Positions 7,336 to 16,224 of a stretch of 31,921 nucleotides of DNA are shown piece by piece. Positions within the stretch are counted from its first letter, which is position 1. Each line of letters opens with the position of its first letter. The translations under genes were made by a program, and so were the position numbers. Source of the stretch: Bacillota bacterium (lineage in GTDB: Bacteria > Bacillota > Clostridia > Acetivibrionales > DSM-1351); contig JAEWZA010000275.1 in NCBI GenBank assembly GCA_023395575.1, forward strand, positions 1-31,921, read 5' to 3'. A model generated the notes under the pieces. That model saw only the letters and a list, made by a program, of their open reading frames with translations, had not been told where the DNA came from and did no database searches.

Positions 7336-9405
7336 TCAGAGAATCCTTTTGAACATTTTTTCTATTTCATATTTTGTTAAGCGTACTATTGTTGGACGGC
7401 CATGGGGGCAAGTATACCGTCTACCTGTTTTAGCCAGCTCAGTCAATAGCTGATGAACTTCTTTATTATCGAGTTTTTTGTTTGCTTTTATAGCTGCCTT
7501 ACAGGCTATGGTATGAATCATATCGTCTGCAAGTGGTGTACTAACAGGCTTGACAGATTCTTGAATTTTATCGGCTAATTCCAGAAATATCTCTTTGGGC
7601 GAATAACCTTCCATTAGATATGGTATACCTCTTAATATAATTGAATTGTTTCCAAAATCCTCAAAAACAAATCCTATTTTATTAAATAGTTCAGTATTAG
7701 ATTTTATTGTATCGAGTTCAAAGGCTTGAAGCTGTATCACTACAGGCTCAAGCAACAATTGAGTTGTATTTTCCTGTGTCTCAAATTTAGTTTTTAACTT
7801 TTCATAAAGTATTCTTTCATGTGCAGCGTGCTGATCCACCAAAATTAGCTCATCACCATTTTGAAGTATTATGTAAGTTGAAAAAGCTTGTCCTATATAT
7901 TTCATATCTGCCAGCTCAAGCTGTGTTTTATCAGAGTTAGAAGCAGATAATGTATTAGTACTGCCTAATATTTGATTGGAATCTTCACTTGATTTGGTAT
8001 CAATTACCTCTTTAGCAATAATATCAGTTTTACTGTTTATATCCTTATCAATAAATAATGTATTCTTTATATCCTTTTTTGCCAAAGGCTCTAAAGCTTT
8101 AGTAAACATCTTAATTTCATATGCTTTGTCTATATTGCTATTTGAATTGTCACTTAGATTAGCAACTTTTTCTTTTGATAGAGCAAATTCACTAGCCTGT
8201 GGCTGAATATACCTTTTGTGTTCAATAAAAGCTGTGTCTGTTGCATTTTGAAGCTTTGTTTGACTAGATGTAGTAGCTACAGTAAAATCAGTAGCTTCAC
8301 TCATATTGTTCTTTTGTTTTATCAGCTGCTCCTGAATATATTCCTTTTGGGGATCGGAAGTTTTTATTTTAAACAGTTCTCTGTCCTTTGCAGGCAATGA
8401 AACAGGATTAAACAGACTGCTTGAGTTTAGTGCCTTTGAAACTGCCATATATATAGCTCTTGATAAATAACTCTCATCAGCAAACCTCACATCCATTTTT
8501 GCGGGATGTACATTGGCATCAACTAGACTAGGATTGAGTTCAATATTCAAAACGAAAAAGGGAAATTTATTTTTCATAAGAATACTGGAAAATGCCTGTT
8601 CTACTGCGTATGAAACTGTTCTACTTTTAACATATCGTTTGTTTATATAAAGTGATTGATAATTTCTATTTGATCTAGCTGACTCAGGTTTTCCCACATA
8701 ACCAGAAATTTTAAATCTTTCGTCCTGATAATCCACTTCCAAGAGTTCCTTGATAATTTCTCTTCCGTATATACTAAAAACAGCACTCTTTAAGTCATTA
8801 TTTCCCGGGGTATGTACCAAAGTGGATTTTCCGCTAGTCAACTTAAAAGCTATATTAGGATTTCCCAAGGCAATTCTAGAAATAGTATCAGATATATAAG
8901 TAGCCTCAGTAGAATCCTTTTTTAAAAATTTATATCTTGCTGGCGTGTTAAAAAACAAATCCTTTACAATAAAGGTTGTGCCGACAGGACATCCTGTCTG
9001 CCTTACTTCCTTAAGCACGCCGCCAACAATATGAACGTACATTCCATATGTGCTACTTGCAGTTTTAGTTTGTAGTTCTACAGAAGAAACTGCTGCAATA
9101 CTTGCCAATGCTTCTCCTCTAAATCCCATTGTAATTATAGAATCTAGATCTTCTGCCCTTTTAATTTTGCTGGTTGCATGTCTCTCAAATGCAATTTCTA
9201 CATCATCCTCATCCATACCACTGCCATTATCAGTAACCTTAATGTAGGATATTCCACCATTCTTAATATCAACTGAAATATTTGTTGCACCGGCATCAAT
9301 AGAATTCTCAATTAACTCCTTAATAACAGAAGCTGGCCTTTCAACCACTTCCCCTGCGGCTATTTTATTTGATGTATTTTCGTCCAGCACAATAATCTTT
9401 CCCAC
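7336..9405 (-). CDS. mutL: DNA mismatch repair protein MutL (endonuclease type)
   Basis: A 689-residue MutL. The N-terminal GHKL ATPase domain (about 1-330) shows SIDAGAT, DNGSGMD and TMGFRGEALASI. A low-complexity, Ser/Thr/Lys-rich linker (about 345-490) follows. The C-terminal dimerisation and nuclease domain carries DQHAAHERILYE (from Asp524), ACKAAIKA and CPHGRP (Cys666). Those motifs mark MutL proteins that nick the new strand, as in bacteria lacking MutH. The start is GTG 9405, after AAAGGGTGA. It lies 28 bases downstream of mutS, so the two are co-transcribed; MutS recruits MutL at mismatches. Confidence 0.95.
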   Translation of the reverse strand: MGKIIVLDENTSNKIAAGEVVERPASVIKELIENSIDAGATNISVDIKNGGISYIKVTDNGSGMDEDDVEIAFERHATSKIKRAEDLDSIITMGFRGEALASIAAVSSVELQTKTASSTYGMYVHIVGGVLKEVRQTGCPVGTTFIVKDLFFNTPARYKFLKKDSTEATYISDTISRIALGNPNIAFKLTSGKSTLVHTPGNNDLKSAVFSIYGREIIKELLEVDYQDERFKISGYVGKPESARSNRNYQSLYINKRYVKSRTVSYAVEQAFSSILMKNKFPFFVLNIELNPSLVDANVHPAKMDVRFADESYLSRAIYMAVSKALNSSSLFNPVSLPAKDRELFKIKTSDPQKEYIQEQLIKQKNNMSEATDFTVATTSSQTKLQNATDTAFIEHKRYIQPQASEFALSKEKVANLSDNSNSNIDKAYEIKMFTKALEPLAKKDIKNTLFIDKDINSKTDIIAKEVIDTKSSEDSNQILGSTNTLSASNSDKTQLELADMKYIGQAFSTYIILQNGDELILVDQHAAHERILYEKLKTKFETQENTTQLLLEPVVIQLQAFELDTIKSNTELFNKIGFVFEDFGNNSIILRGIPYLMEGYSPKEIFLELADKIQESVKPVSTPLADDMIHTIACKAAIKANKKLDNKEVHQLLTELAKTGRRYTCPHGRPTIVRLTKYEIEKMFKRIL

Positions 9406-9433
9406 TCATGTCACCCTTTCTGTATAGCGATAG

Positions 9434-12049
9434 TTAAGCCTTCATCTTCCTCTGCAAATCGTACAAAATATTCATTGCATCAATAGGTGTTAACCTCGAT
9501 AAGTCAATTTTCTTTATTTCCTCTAACACTTCATTGTTTAGAGATGCTTTAGCCGCAGCTGCAAACAAATCCATCTGACCATCTACTTGCTTTTTAGTCT
9601 TCTGGGACCTTCCATTTTTGTTAACATCAGCTGCATCTAACTCAACAAGTATTTCTTTTGCTCTGTCTATTACTTCTAAAGGAACACCTGCAAGCCTTGC
9701 AACCTGAATACCATAGCTGCCATCAGCTCCGCCTCTGATAATCTTTCGAAGAAATATAACCTCTTCGCCCTTTTCCTTTACTGTAATGCAATAATTTTTA
9801 ATGCCAGATAGCTTTCCTTCCAGCTCAGTCAGCTCATGGTAATGGGTTGCGAAAAGCGTCCTACAACCTAATTTCTCTTTGTTTACAATATATTCTATTA
9901 CAGCCCATGCTATACTGAGTCCGTCAAAGGTACTGGTTCCTCTTCCTATTTCATCAAGTATAAGCAGGCTATTCTTAGTCGCATTTTTTAGAATATTTGC
10001 TACTTCAGACATTTCAACCATAAATGTACTTTGCCCAGATGCCAAATCATCAGAAGCTCCTACTCTTGTAAATATTCTATCTACTAAACCTATTTTTGCA
10101 GTAGTTGCAGGTACAAAACTACCAATTTGTGCCATTAGTACAATTAATGCAGTCTGCCGCATATAAGTAGACTTTCCTGCCATGTTTGGGCCTGTGATAA
10201 TGGCAAGTCTGTCTTCCTCCATATCCAACACTGTATCATTTGGCACAAAGCTACTTTTATCAACCATCCTTTCAACTACAGGATGTCTGCCGTCAACAAT
10301 TTGTATTTCATCACCATCAGTTACTTCGGGCATACAATAATTCTCTCTGTCAGCAACTTCTGCTAAGGATGCCAGTGCATCCAGCTCGGCTAATGCTTTT
10401 GCTGTCAATTTGATTCTTGTTATATGGGCAGCTATAGCTTCTTTGATTTCCACAAATAAGTTGTATTCAAGCTGAACTATTTTTTCCTCTGCTCCCAAAA
10501 TTGTTTCTTCAATCTCCTTTAACTCAGGAGTAATATATCTTTCGCAGTTTGCAAGAGTTTGCTTCCGAATATACTCCGCTGGCACTAGTGAAAAATATGA
10601 TTTTGTAACTTCTATAAAATAACCGAATACTTTATTGAAGCCAACCTTAAGGTTCTTGATACCCGTCTTCTCTCTCTCAGAAGCTTCTATAGCAGCTACC
10701 CAGTCCTTGCCCTGTGTAGATGCTGTTCTTAGCTTGTCCACCTCTTCATTATAACCAGCTTTGATTATCCCGCCCTCTTTAATTGTGATGGGAGGATCAT
10801 CTATTATTGAAGTCTCTATTAGATTGCTGACATCTTCAAGGGAGTCTAACTGTTCAAAGCAGTATTTGTTATGTTGGGCTTCAAATTCCTTTAAAATAGC
10901 TTTTATGTATGGAATCTGATTTATGGAATTTTTAAGAGCAATCAAATCTCTACAATTTACGCTGCCAAGCACTACCTTGCCCATTAGACGCTCTATATCG
11001 TAAACTCTTTTCAAAAGCTCTCTGGTTTCAACACGAGCCATAAACTTATTCTTGAACTCATCAACTGCATTTAAGCGTAACTTTATATCACCTAGATTTA
11101 CAAGGGGCTGCTCAATCCATTTTCTAACAAGCCTGCCACCCATAGAAGTCATAGTTTTGTCAAGCACCCACAGTAATGAGCCTCTTTTTGACTTTTCTCT
11201 CATTGTTTCAGTAAGCTCAAGGTTTCTGCGCGTAGCAGCATCTAAAACCATATATTCGTCTATGTTGTATGAATTAAAATTCTGTATATGACTAAGGCTT
11301 ACTTTTTGAGTCGTTACTAAGTATCTTAATAACGCACCAGAAGCATTTACAGAAATATCATACTCGGTTAGATTCACTTGGAAATCGGTAAAATGGGACT
11401 TTAGAATATCGTTTGATGATGTGTACTCAAACAAGCTGTCTTCCAATTCTGTTATATATATATTAAATCTTACATTTAATTGGGCTAGAAATTCAGAATC
11501 CCTATTAAACTCACTGTTTACAACCAATTCAGAAGGTAAATATTTAGCTATTTCATCAAGCAGCTTGCCTTTGGTATTTCCCCAGGTTATTCTAGTAGCA
11601 TTAAATTCACCGGTAGTTATATCAACAGCAGCTATTCCATAAAAATTTCCATTTTTACATATTGACATAAGATAATTATTTTTTCTATCATCGAGCATTG
11701 CAATATCTGTAACTGTACCAGGTGTTACTACTTTGATTACGTCTCTTTTAACTAGACCCTTTGCAACAGAAGCATCTTCTACCTGCTCACATATAGCAAC
11801 CTTAAACCCCTTTGAAATAAGCCTTGCCACATATCCATCTGCTGAATGAAAAGGGACACCACACATGGGAGCCCTTTCATCTAAACCACAATCTTTACCT
11901 GTTAAAGTTATTTCAAGCTCTCTTGACGCTATTTCTGCGTCAGAAAAGAACATTTCATAGAAATCACCTAACCGAAAAAATAATATACAATCCTTATATT
12001 GTTCTTTTATATCAAGATACTGTTGCATCATCGGAGTAACAGTAGCCAT
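9434..12049 (-). CDS. mutS: DNA mismatch recognition protein MutS
   Basis: An 871-residue MutS1-type protein. The N-terminal mismatch-binding domain has the Phe-x-Glu motif in LGDFYEMFF (about residues 28-36). Connector, lever and clamp regions follow. The C-terminal ABC-type ATPase has Walker A GPNMAGKST (about 620-628) and Walker B with signature LLILDEIGRGTSTFDGLS. The extreme C-terminus (LSRLTPIDAMNILYDLQRK) is the usual tetramer-forming tail. The start ATG follows AGGTGGGG by five bases. It is immediately followed by mutL and preceded by a structured RNA element at 12083-12177, within 35 bases of the start codon. Confidence 0.97.
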   Translation of the reverse strand: MATVTPMMQQYLDIKEQYKDCILFFRLGDFYEMFFSDAEIASRELEITLTGKDCGLDERAPMCGVPFHSADGYVARLISKGFKVAICEQVEDASVAKGLVKRDVIKVVTPGTVTDIAMLDDRKNNYLMSICKNGNFYGIAAVDITTGEFNATRITWGNTKGKLLDEIAKYLPSELVVNSEFNRDSEFLAQLNVRFNIYITELEDSLFEYTSSNDILKSHFTDFQVNLTEYDISVNASGALLRYLVTTQKVSLSHIQNFNSYNIDEYMVLDAATRRNLELTETMREKSKRGSLLWVLDKTMTSMGGRLVRKWIEQPLVNLGDIKLRLNAVDEFKNKFMARVETRELLKRVYDIERLMGKVVLGSVNCRDLIALKNSINQIPYIKAILKEFEAQHNKYCFEQLDSLEDVSNLIETSIIDDPPITIKEGGIIKAGYNEEVDKLRTASTQGKDWVAAIEASEREKTGIKNLKVGFNKVFGYFIEVTKSYFSLVPAEYIRKQTLANCERYITPELKEIEETILGAEEKIVQLEYNLFVEIKEAIAAHITRIKLTAKALAELDALASLAEVADRENYCMPEVTDGDEIQIVDGRHPVVERMVDKSSFVPNDTVLDMEEDRLAIITGPNMAGKSTYMRQTALIVLMAQIGSFVPATTAKIGLVDRIFTRVGASDDLASGQSTFMVEMSEVANILKNATKNSLLILDEIGRGTSTFDGLSIAWAVIEYIVNKEKLGCRTLFATHYHELTELEGKLSGIKNYCITVKEKGEEVIFLRKIIRGGADGSYGIQVARLAGVPLEVIDRAKEILVELDAADVNKNGRSQKTKKQVDGQMDLFAAAAKASLNNEVLEEIKKIDLSRLTPIDAMNILYDLQRKMKA

Positions 12050-12082
12050 AAAACCCCACCTATCTCGTAAAGTATATGCTGT

Positions 12083-12177
12083 AATGAGGCAAGAAAATGC
12101 CCTCTACATTTATAATTAGCGCATAACATTTTGGCTTTCAGACGGAGAGAATATCTTCGCGCCTCATTGAAACACCG
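12083..12177 (-). ncRNA. Putative three-way-junction RNA, copy A (mutS leader)
   Basis: In mutS-sense RNA, P1 is AAUGAGGC paired with GCCUCAUU (8 bp). Inside, GCGC pairs with GCGC (P2) and AAAUG with CAUUU (P3). The P2 loop carries GAAGAUAUUCUCUCC and then CUGAAAGCCAAA. A second copy at 18976-19054 (plus strand) shares CGGUGU before P1 and this loop sequence, while the helices differ but still pair. The 3' P1 strand can instead join a local hairpin (12086-12104), so two folds compete just before the mutS ribosome site. It could be a regulatory leader or a repeated structured RNA. I do not recognise its family. Confidence 0.5.
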
Positions 12178-12186
12178 CTAAAGTAA

Positions 12187-12573
12187 TTAACCTTTGCAGC
12201 CACCACCGCAGGTTTTGCATTTATCATCAGTGCAACCAGATTCACCTGTTATTGAGAAGACAATTATATCATTTACTTTTTTCATCAATGCCTCTAGATT
12301 TGACTTTGAAACAAGATAATTATTAGTTACTTCATAATCATTAATTTCCTGCTGCTTTTCAAGTAATTTTATTTTTGCATTATCAATTGCCTCTGTTCCA
12401 GCATTTTCACGAGTAACCCTAACCATTTCTATTTGAAGCTGCTTATATTCCTTCATCAATATATTTGACTTATCATCTGCTTTCATTGCTGCTTCGCTAC
12501 TTATATATGCTTTCATTTCCTTTGATTCTGCCATCAACAATCCAAGTTCTCTAGCCTTTTCTGTAATATCCAT
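12187..12573 (-). CDS. YlbF/YmcA (RicA/RicF) family protein with C-terminal cysteine cluster
   Basis: A 128-residue helical protein of the YlbF/YmcA family. In Bacillus these form the RicAFT complex, which binds Fe-S clusters and assists RNase Y in mRNA processing and sporulation control. The long amphipathic helices (about 1-105) fit the family. The tail has four cysteines (114, 119, 122, 126; C-x4-C-x2-C-x3-C) between Gly/Lys residues, a likely Fe-S ligand set. Its place between miaB and mutS equals that of ymcA (ricA) in Bacillus, so RicA is the best positional guess, but the sequence does not separate RicA from RicF. The start ATG follows AAGGTGA. Confidence 0.75.
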   Translation of the reverse strand: MDITEKARELGLLMAESKEMKAYISSEAAMKADDKSNILMKEYKQLQIEMVRVTRENAGTEAIDNAKIKLLEKQQEINDYEVTNNYLVSKSNLEALMKKVNDIIVFSITGESGCTDDKCKTCGGGCKG

Positions 12574-12666
12574 TTTTAATCACCTTTCTGTTTCCATTTT
12601 AGTATTTTTATTGTTAAAAAAATTATTTCTCTATCAAAACTTTTTTATAAGATTTCTGCATCAATG

Positions 12667-14100
12667 CTAATCAAGCTTTCCATTTAATGACCATGTCTGT
12701 ATTCCATCAATTTTGACCTTTACCAGCTTTCCAACTAAATCAGGACTGCCTTTAAAATTAACTATTTTGTTTTGTCTTGTCCTGCCAGTATAAGTAGTAT
12801 TGCTGTTTTTACTAAGCCCCTCTACGAGTACTTCCACTTCTTTCCCCAAAAGCTCATTATTAATTTGAAGGCTTATTGAGTTTTGCAATTCTAATAACCT
12901 CTCAAATCTATCTTTCATAACCTCTTCGGGAATTTGTGACGGATTTTTTGCTGCTGGTGTACCTGTTCTCTTTGAATAAAGGAAAGTATATGCCATATCA
13001 TACTTTGCCTTTGAAACAACATCTAATGTTTCTACGAAGTCTTCTTCAGTTTCACCGGGAAAACCAACTATGATATCAGTAGTCAAGCCAATATTGGGTA
13101 TTTGCTCTTTAACCTTTGAAATTAAATTCAAATACTGCTCTTTTGAATATTTTCTGTTCATGTCCTCAAGAATTTTAGAGCTACCAGCCTGAACAGGCAA
13201 ATGTAAGTGCTCGCAAACCTTTTCACAGTCACGAATTGCATAAATTAAATCATCTGATAAGTCTTTAGGATGCGAAGTCATAAATCTGATTCGTTCAATA
13301 CCGTCAATTTTATTTAACTCCCTCAATAGATTGGCAAAGGTATAATCTCCTTCTAAATCCTTACCATACGAATTAACATTTTGACCCAAAAGAGTTATTT
13401 CCTTACATCCATCCTCAGCCAATTTTATTACTTCGTTTCTTATTTCATCAATTCCCCTGCTGCGCTCTCTGCCCCTGACATATGGCACAATACAATAGGA
13501 GCAGAAATTATTGCAGCCATACATAACAGTTACCCAAGCCTTAAGTTTATCTTTCCTGCTAATAGGCATGTCTTCAGCAATTGAGCCTGTGGAATCCCAA
13601 ACATCAACAACCATTTTCTTAGCAGTAATTGCTGTATTGAGTAATTCAGGTAGCTTATATAAATTGTGTGTGCCGAATACTATGTCAACATGTTTGTATA
13701 CCTTTTTAATATGTGCAACAACTTCAGGCTGCTGCATCATACAGCCACATATAGCAATAATAAGATTTGGGTTGGTTTCTTTTATTTTTTTTAAAGCTCC
13801 CAGATGTCCATAAACCTTTTGCTCCGCATTTTCGCGTACACAGCAAGTGTTGAATATAATTAAGTCACTGTCTGAACGAACATCACATTCAGAATATCCC
13901 ATTTCGGAAAGAATTCCTGCAAGACGTTCCGAGTCATTTTCATTCATTTGGCAACCAAAAGTTTCAATACTATATCTAATTGGTTTACCTAGTTTTATTG
14001 TTAAATCTTGCACATATTGCTTAATAATTTCTATATATTTGTACTGCGCATTAATTTCTTCTGCAGATACTTTTGTTGTAACTCTTTTTCCCTCGCTCAA
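12667..14100 (-). CDS. miaB: tRNA methylthiotransferase MiaB
   Basis: A 477-residue radical-SAM enzyme that adds the 2-methylthio group to i6A37 of tRNA, the step after MiaA. The N-terminal UPF0004 domain supplies the auxiliary Fe-S cysteines: FGCQMNENDSE, NTCCVREN and CGCMMQQ. The radical-SAM core has GCNNFCSYCIVPYVRGRERSR with the Cx3Cx2C cluster motif. A TRAM domain closes the protein (about 410-477). An N-terminal extension of about 40 residues precedes the first conserved motif, as in other Firmicutes MiaB. The start is TTG 14100, six bases after GGAGGA. It heads the miaB-ricA-mutS-mutL-miaA block. Confidence 0.94.
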   Translation of the reverse strand: MSEGKRVTTKVSAEEINAQYKYIEIIKQYVQDLTIKLGKPIRYSIETFGCQMNENDSERLAGILSEMGYSECDVRSDSDLIIFNTCCVRENAEQKVYGHLGALKKIKETNPNLIIAICGCMMQQPEVVAHIKKVYKHVDIVFGTHNLYKLPELLNTAITAKKMVVDVWDSTGSIAEDMPISRKDKLKAWVTVMYGCNNFCSYCIVPYVRGRERSRGIDEIRNEVIKLAEDGCKEITLLGQNVNSYGKDLEGDYTFANLLRELNKIDGIERIRFMTSHPKDLSDDLIYAIRDCEKVCEHLHLPVQAGSSKILEDMNRKYSKEQYLNLISKVKEQIPNIGLTTDIIVGFPGETEEDFVETLDVVSKAKYDMAYTFLYSKRTGTPAAKNPSQIPEEVMKDRFERLLELQNSISLQINNELLGKEVEVLVEGLSKNSNTTYTGRTRQNKIVNFKGSPDLVGKLVKVKIDGIQTWSLNGKLD

Positions 14101-14155
14101 AACTATTCCTCCATAGTTTACCGTTAATTAAATAATATCATAACATACAGAAGCT

Positions 14156-14164
14156 ATTATAACA
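14156..14164 (-). promoter_or_regulatory. Candidate extended -10 promoter upstream of miaB
   Basis: On the minus strand TGTTATAAT forms an extended -10 (TG-n-TATAAT), about 56 bases upstream of the miaB start. No good -35 is visible. Confidence 0.4.
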
Positions 14165-14342
14165 TAAAATTATGTAATTTAAATATTATAATTATTTTAC
14201 CAACACAAATTAAAATATTAGTAAAAATTGCCTTGAGCATTATTATGTATTCAAAATAATTTCTAAACTCCAAATTATATTTAATTTAGAAGCTATTTAT
14301 TACCATGTCATTAAACTATAGTTAAAAAAAGTCAACTTTGCT

Positions 14343-14852
14343 CTATAAACGCATTCTATATTTTTCTAAAAAAACCTTAACTCCAGCATATACTAAAGTA
14401 CTTATCTCCTTTGTACTAAGAAATCCAATTTTTTTATAAAAATTTACGGCTCTATCGTTTTCTTTAATGACCCATAAATAGCAGCTTTTACAGCCCTGCT
14501 GCTTTAATCTGTCTAAAGCGAAGCTAGTCAATTCATATCCTTGTTTTGCTGACCAATACTCAGGTAATACGTACAATGAAATTATCTCACCTTCATCGCA
14601 TTCTGAACACTCTGGCTCAGCTTTTTCGTTTCCATAGCTAATGGTACCTGTTATTCTTCCTTCCAGCTCATAAACTGCAGCTTCATGAATATTATCTACA
14701 ATTACTTTTGTAAATAGTGGTATCCAACCGTCATCTGAAATATTATTTAGATATTCAATGGGAATATATTTGTCATATGCGCCTTTCCATGTTCTAGCAT
14801 GTACATAGCTCATTGCGCCCACATCATCAACCTTTGCTAAACGAACACCCAT
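14343..14852 (-). CDS. GNAT-family N-acetyltransferase
   Basis: A 169-residue protein with the GNAT fold. It has an N-terminal VRLAKVDDVGAMSYVHARTWKGAY, the central strand ISLYVLPEYWSAKQGYELTSFAL covering the acetyl-CoA binding motif A, and the C-terminal WVIKENDRAVNFYKKIGF typical of motif B. The usual Q/RxxGxG/A loop is loosened here (SAKQGYEL). It would transfer an acetyl group from acetyl-CoA to an unknown amine. The start ATG 14852 is preceded by AAGGTGG at a somewhat long spacing. It is monocistronic, on the same strand as miaB but about 240 bases away, so there is no functional hint from the neighbours. Confidence 0.8.
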   Translation of the reverse strand: MGVRLAKVDDVGAMSYVHARTWKGAYDKYIPIEYLNNISDDGWIPLFTKVIVDNIHEAAVYELEGRITGTISYGNEKAEPECSECDEGEIISLYVLPEYWSAKQGYELTSFALDRLKQQGCKSCYLWVIKENDRAVNFYKKIGFLSTKEISTLVYAGVKVFLEKYRMRL

Positions 14853-15136
14853 AAGTCATTTCACCACCTTTGCTTAATCGACTGCTTCTAAATATTTTAA
14901 TTATATATATTTTAACATTAGTTTCCAACTATTCTTAGTTAAATTCACATAGATAAAACATAATTGGATTTATTTTCTTTTTGATATATAATTAATTCTA
15001 TCCCAATTGTTCTTGTCACACTAAAGTCATTATCAGGGGCGTTTTTTATTACTACTTTAAATCGCTAACTGAGGACTATGGATTTTTTATATGGTGAATT
15101 TGTGTTACTTATAACTATGCTTACAAGGAGATAATA

Positions 15137-15556
15137 ATGGAAAAAGATATAATAAAGTTCTTTGAAAAAGACAGATTTGCTCATTATGTTGGAATTGAGC
15201 TTATAAAAGTTAAATCAGGCTATGCCGTTACCAGCTTGAAGCTTGCAGATAAGCATTTGAATGGATTGGATGCTGTACAAGGTGGTGTTATATTTACCTT
15301 GGCAGATTTTGCTTTTGCCGCAGCAACAAACTCTAATGGACTTGCTACTGTCGGAATCAATTGCAGTATCACTTATTTTAAAGCTCCAAAAGGAAGTGTT
15401 ATTACAGCCCAAGCTAAAGAAACCTCTGCTGAAAAGAAAATTTGTGGCTGCGATGTCGAAGTGCTTGATGAGGATGGAACACTTGTAGCTAAATTCAGTG
15501 GAACAGGTTATCGAATAAATAAAACTATTGATTTTGAAGCAGGTACAGTCAAATAG
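15137..15556 (+). CDS. PaaI-type hotdog-fold acyl-CoA thioesterase
   Basis: A 139-residue hotdog-fold protein of the PaaI/YdiI type, hydrolysing aryl- or acyl-CoA thioesters in the cytoplasm. The hallmark is HLNGLDAVQGGVIFTLADFAFAAATNS: the HLN and HGG-like loop (here QGG) before the long helix carrying the catalytic acid (Asp in LADFAF). Later come GINCSITYFKAPKGSVITAQAKE and a C-terminal AKFSGTGYRI. The start ATG follows AAGGAG by six bases. It is a lone gene on the plus strand amid minus-strand genes, so its substrate cannot be inferred from context. Confidence 0.85.
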   Translation: MEKDIIKFFEKDRFAHYVGIELIKVKSGYAVTSLKLADKHLNGLDAVQGGVIFTLADFAFAAATNSNGLATVGINCSITYFKAPKGSVITAQAKETSAEKKICGCDVEVLDEDGTLVAKFSGTGYRINKTIDFEAGTVK

Positions 15557-15690
15557 GTTTAAATTTTATTAAATCCCTGTGCTTTAAAAATAATTGAGAA
15601 CATTTCATTTTTTATGTTTGATTAATATAACCCACTCTTTATAGTTTCAAAAAACACAAATCCATTAAGTTATTTATTGGGTTAAATGAC

Positions 15691-15938
15691 CTCAGTTAGA
15701 AATTGATGCTAGAAATATTAGGTGAAGAACAAGTATTTTAGCCGACACAGCGGAAGTAAGTAGCTGTGAGTATTAACCCGAGACAGTATGCCTTGATTAT
15801 ACGGTCAGCGGAAGTGCTTGTTCTTCACCGCATTTATTTCAGCGTCATTTTCGGGAGCGAGCCATAGATATATATTGCACGGGAGTAATATTTAAGCAGT
15901 TTACTGTTGATATATTATTTATTGTTTTGCAGCAGATC
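15691..15938 (+). repeat. MITE-like palindromic element, copy 1 (left end missing)
   Basis: About 248 bases match the inverted complement of the element at 28705-29041, roughly nine bases in ten by eye, from the start of the shared block to the right terminal repeat (TTGTTTTGCAGCAG at 15922-15935). The outer 80 or so bases with the other terminal repeat are absent, so this copy is truncated. The inner part keeps the 12-bp stem GTGAAGAACAAG/CTTGTTCTTCAC around a core with two CGGAAGT repeats and the CACAGC/GCTGTG hairpin. It has no ORF and lies between the thioesterase and ylzJ. Confidence 0.75.
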
Positions 15939-16008
15939 CATTTCAATATTTGTCTAAATATTTTGCATATCAACAGATTTGTGGCCTCCATAGCAATAAA
16001 TCAGAATA

Positions 16009-16224
16009 CTAAACTACAGAGCCCGGCTGTAATTTAGGATTTAGAAAGTCTTTAGGATTTGTACTCAATATTCTCTCTATCCGTAATTCTGAATTATTTG
16101 ACCTAGAAACCTGTACCATGACTCCATCAACATTCATTTCACAAAAACTAGTATTTGTTGAAACATCATCAAAGCCTCGGTTTCCAAAAACAAAACTCGT
16201 ATCATAAATAGAATAAAAAATCAT
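16009..16224 (-). CDS. ylzJ: YlzJ-like protein
   Basis: A 71-residue small protein, beginning MIFYSIYDTSFVFG and ending NPKDFLNPKLQPGSVV. The family is known only as YlzJ-like and has no assigned function. In Bacillus ylzJ directly follows tepA, exactly as here, and the ylzJ start overlaps the tepA stop by four bases, implying coupled translation. spoIIIE, the usual next gene, is not here; instead there is about 450 bases of non-coding DNA with a MITE-like element. Confidence 0.8.
   Translation of the reverse strand: MIFYSIYDTSFVFGNRGFDDVSTNTSFCEMNVDGVMVQVSRSNNSELRIERILSTNPKDFLNPKLQPGSVV

Noticed and set aside
12083..12177. Known riboswitch or ribozyme (c-di-GMP, lysine, purine, hammerhead, T-box) in the mutS leader
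   Set aside because: I compared the remembered core motifs of these families; none is present. In particular there is no CUGANGA for a hammerhead and no T-box sequence.
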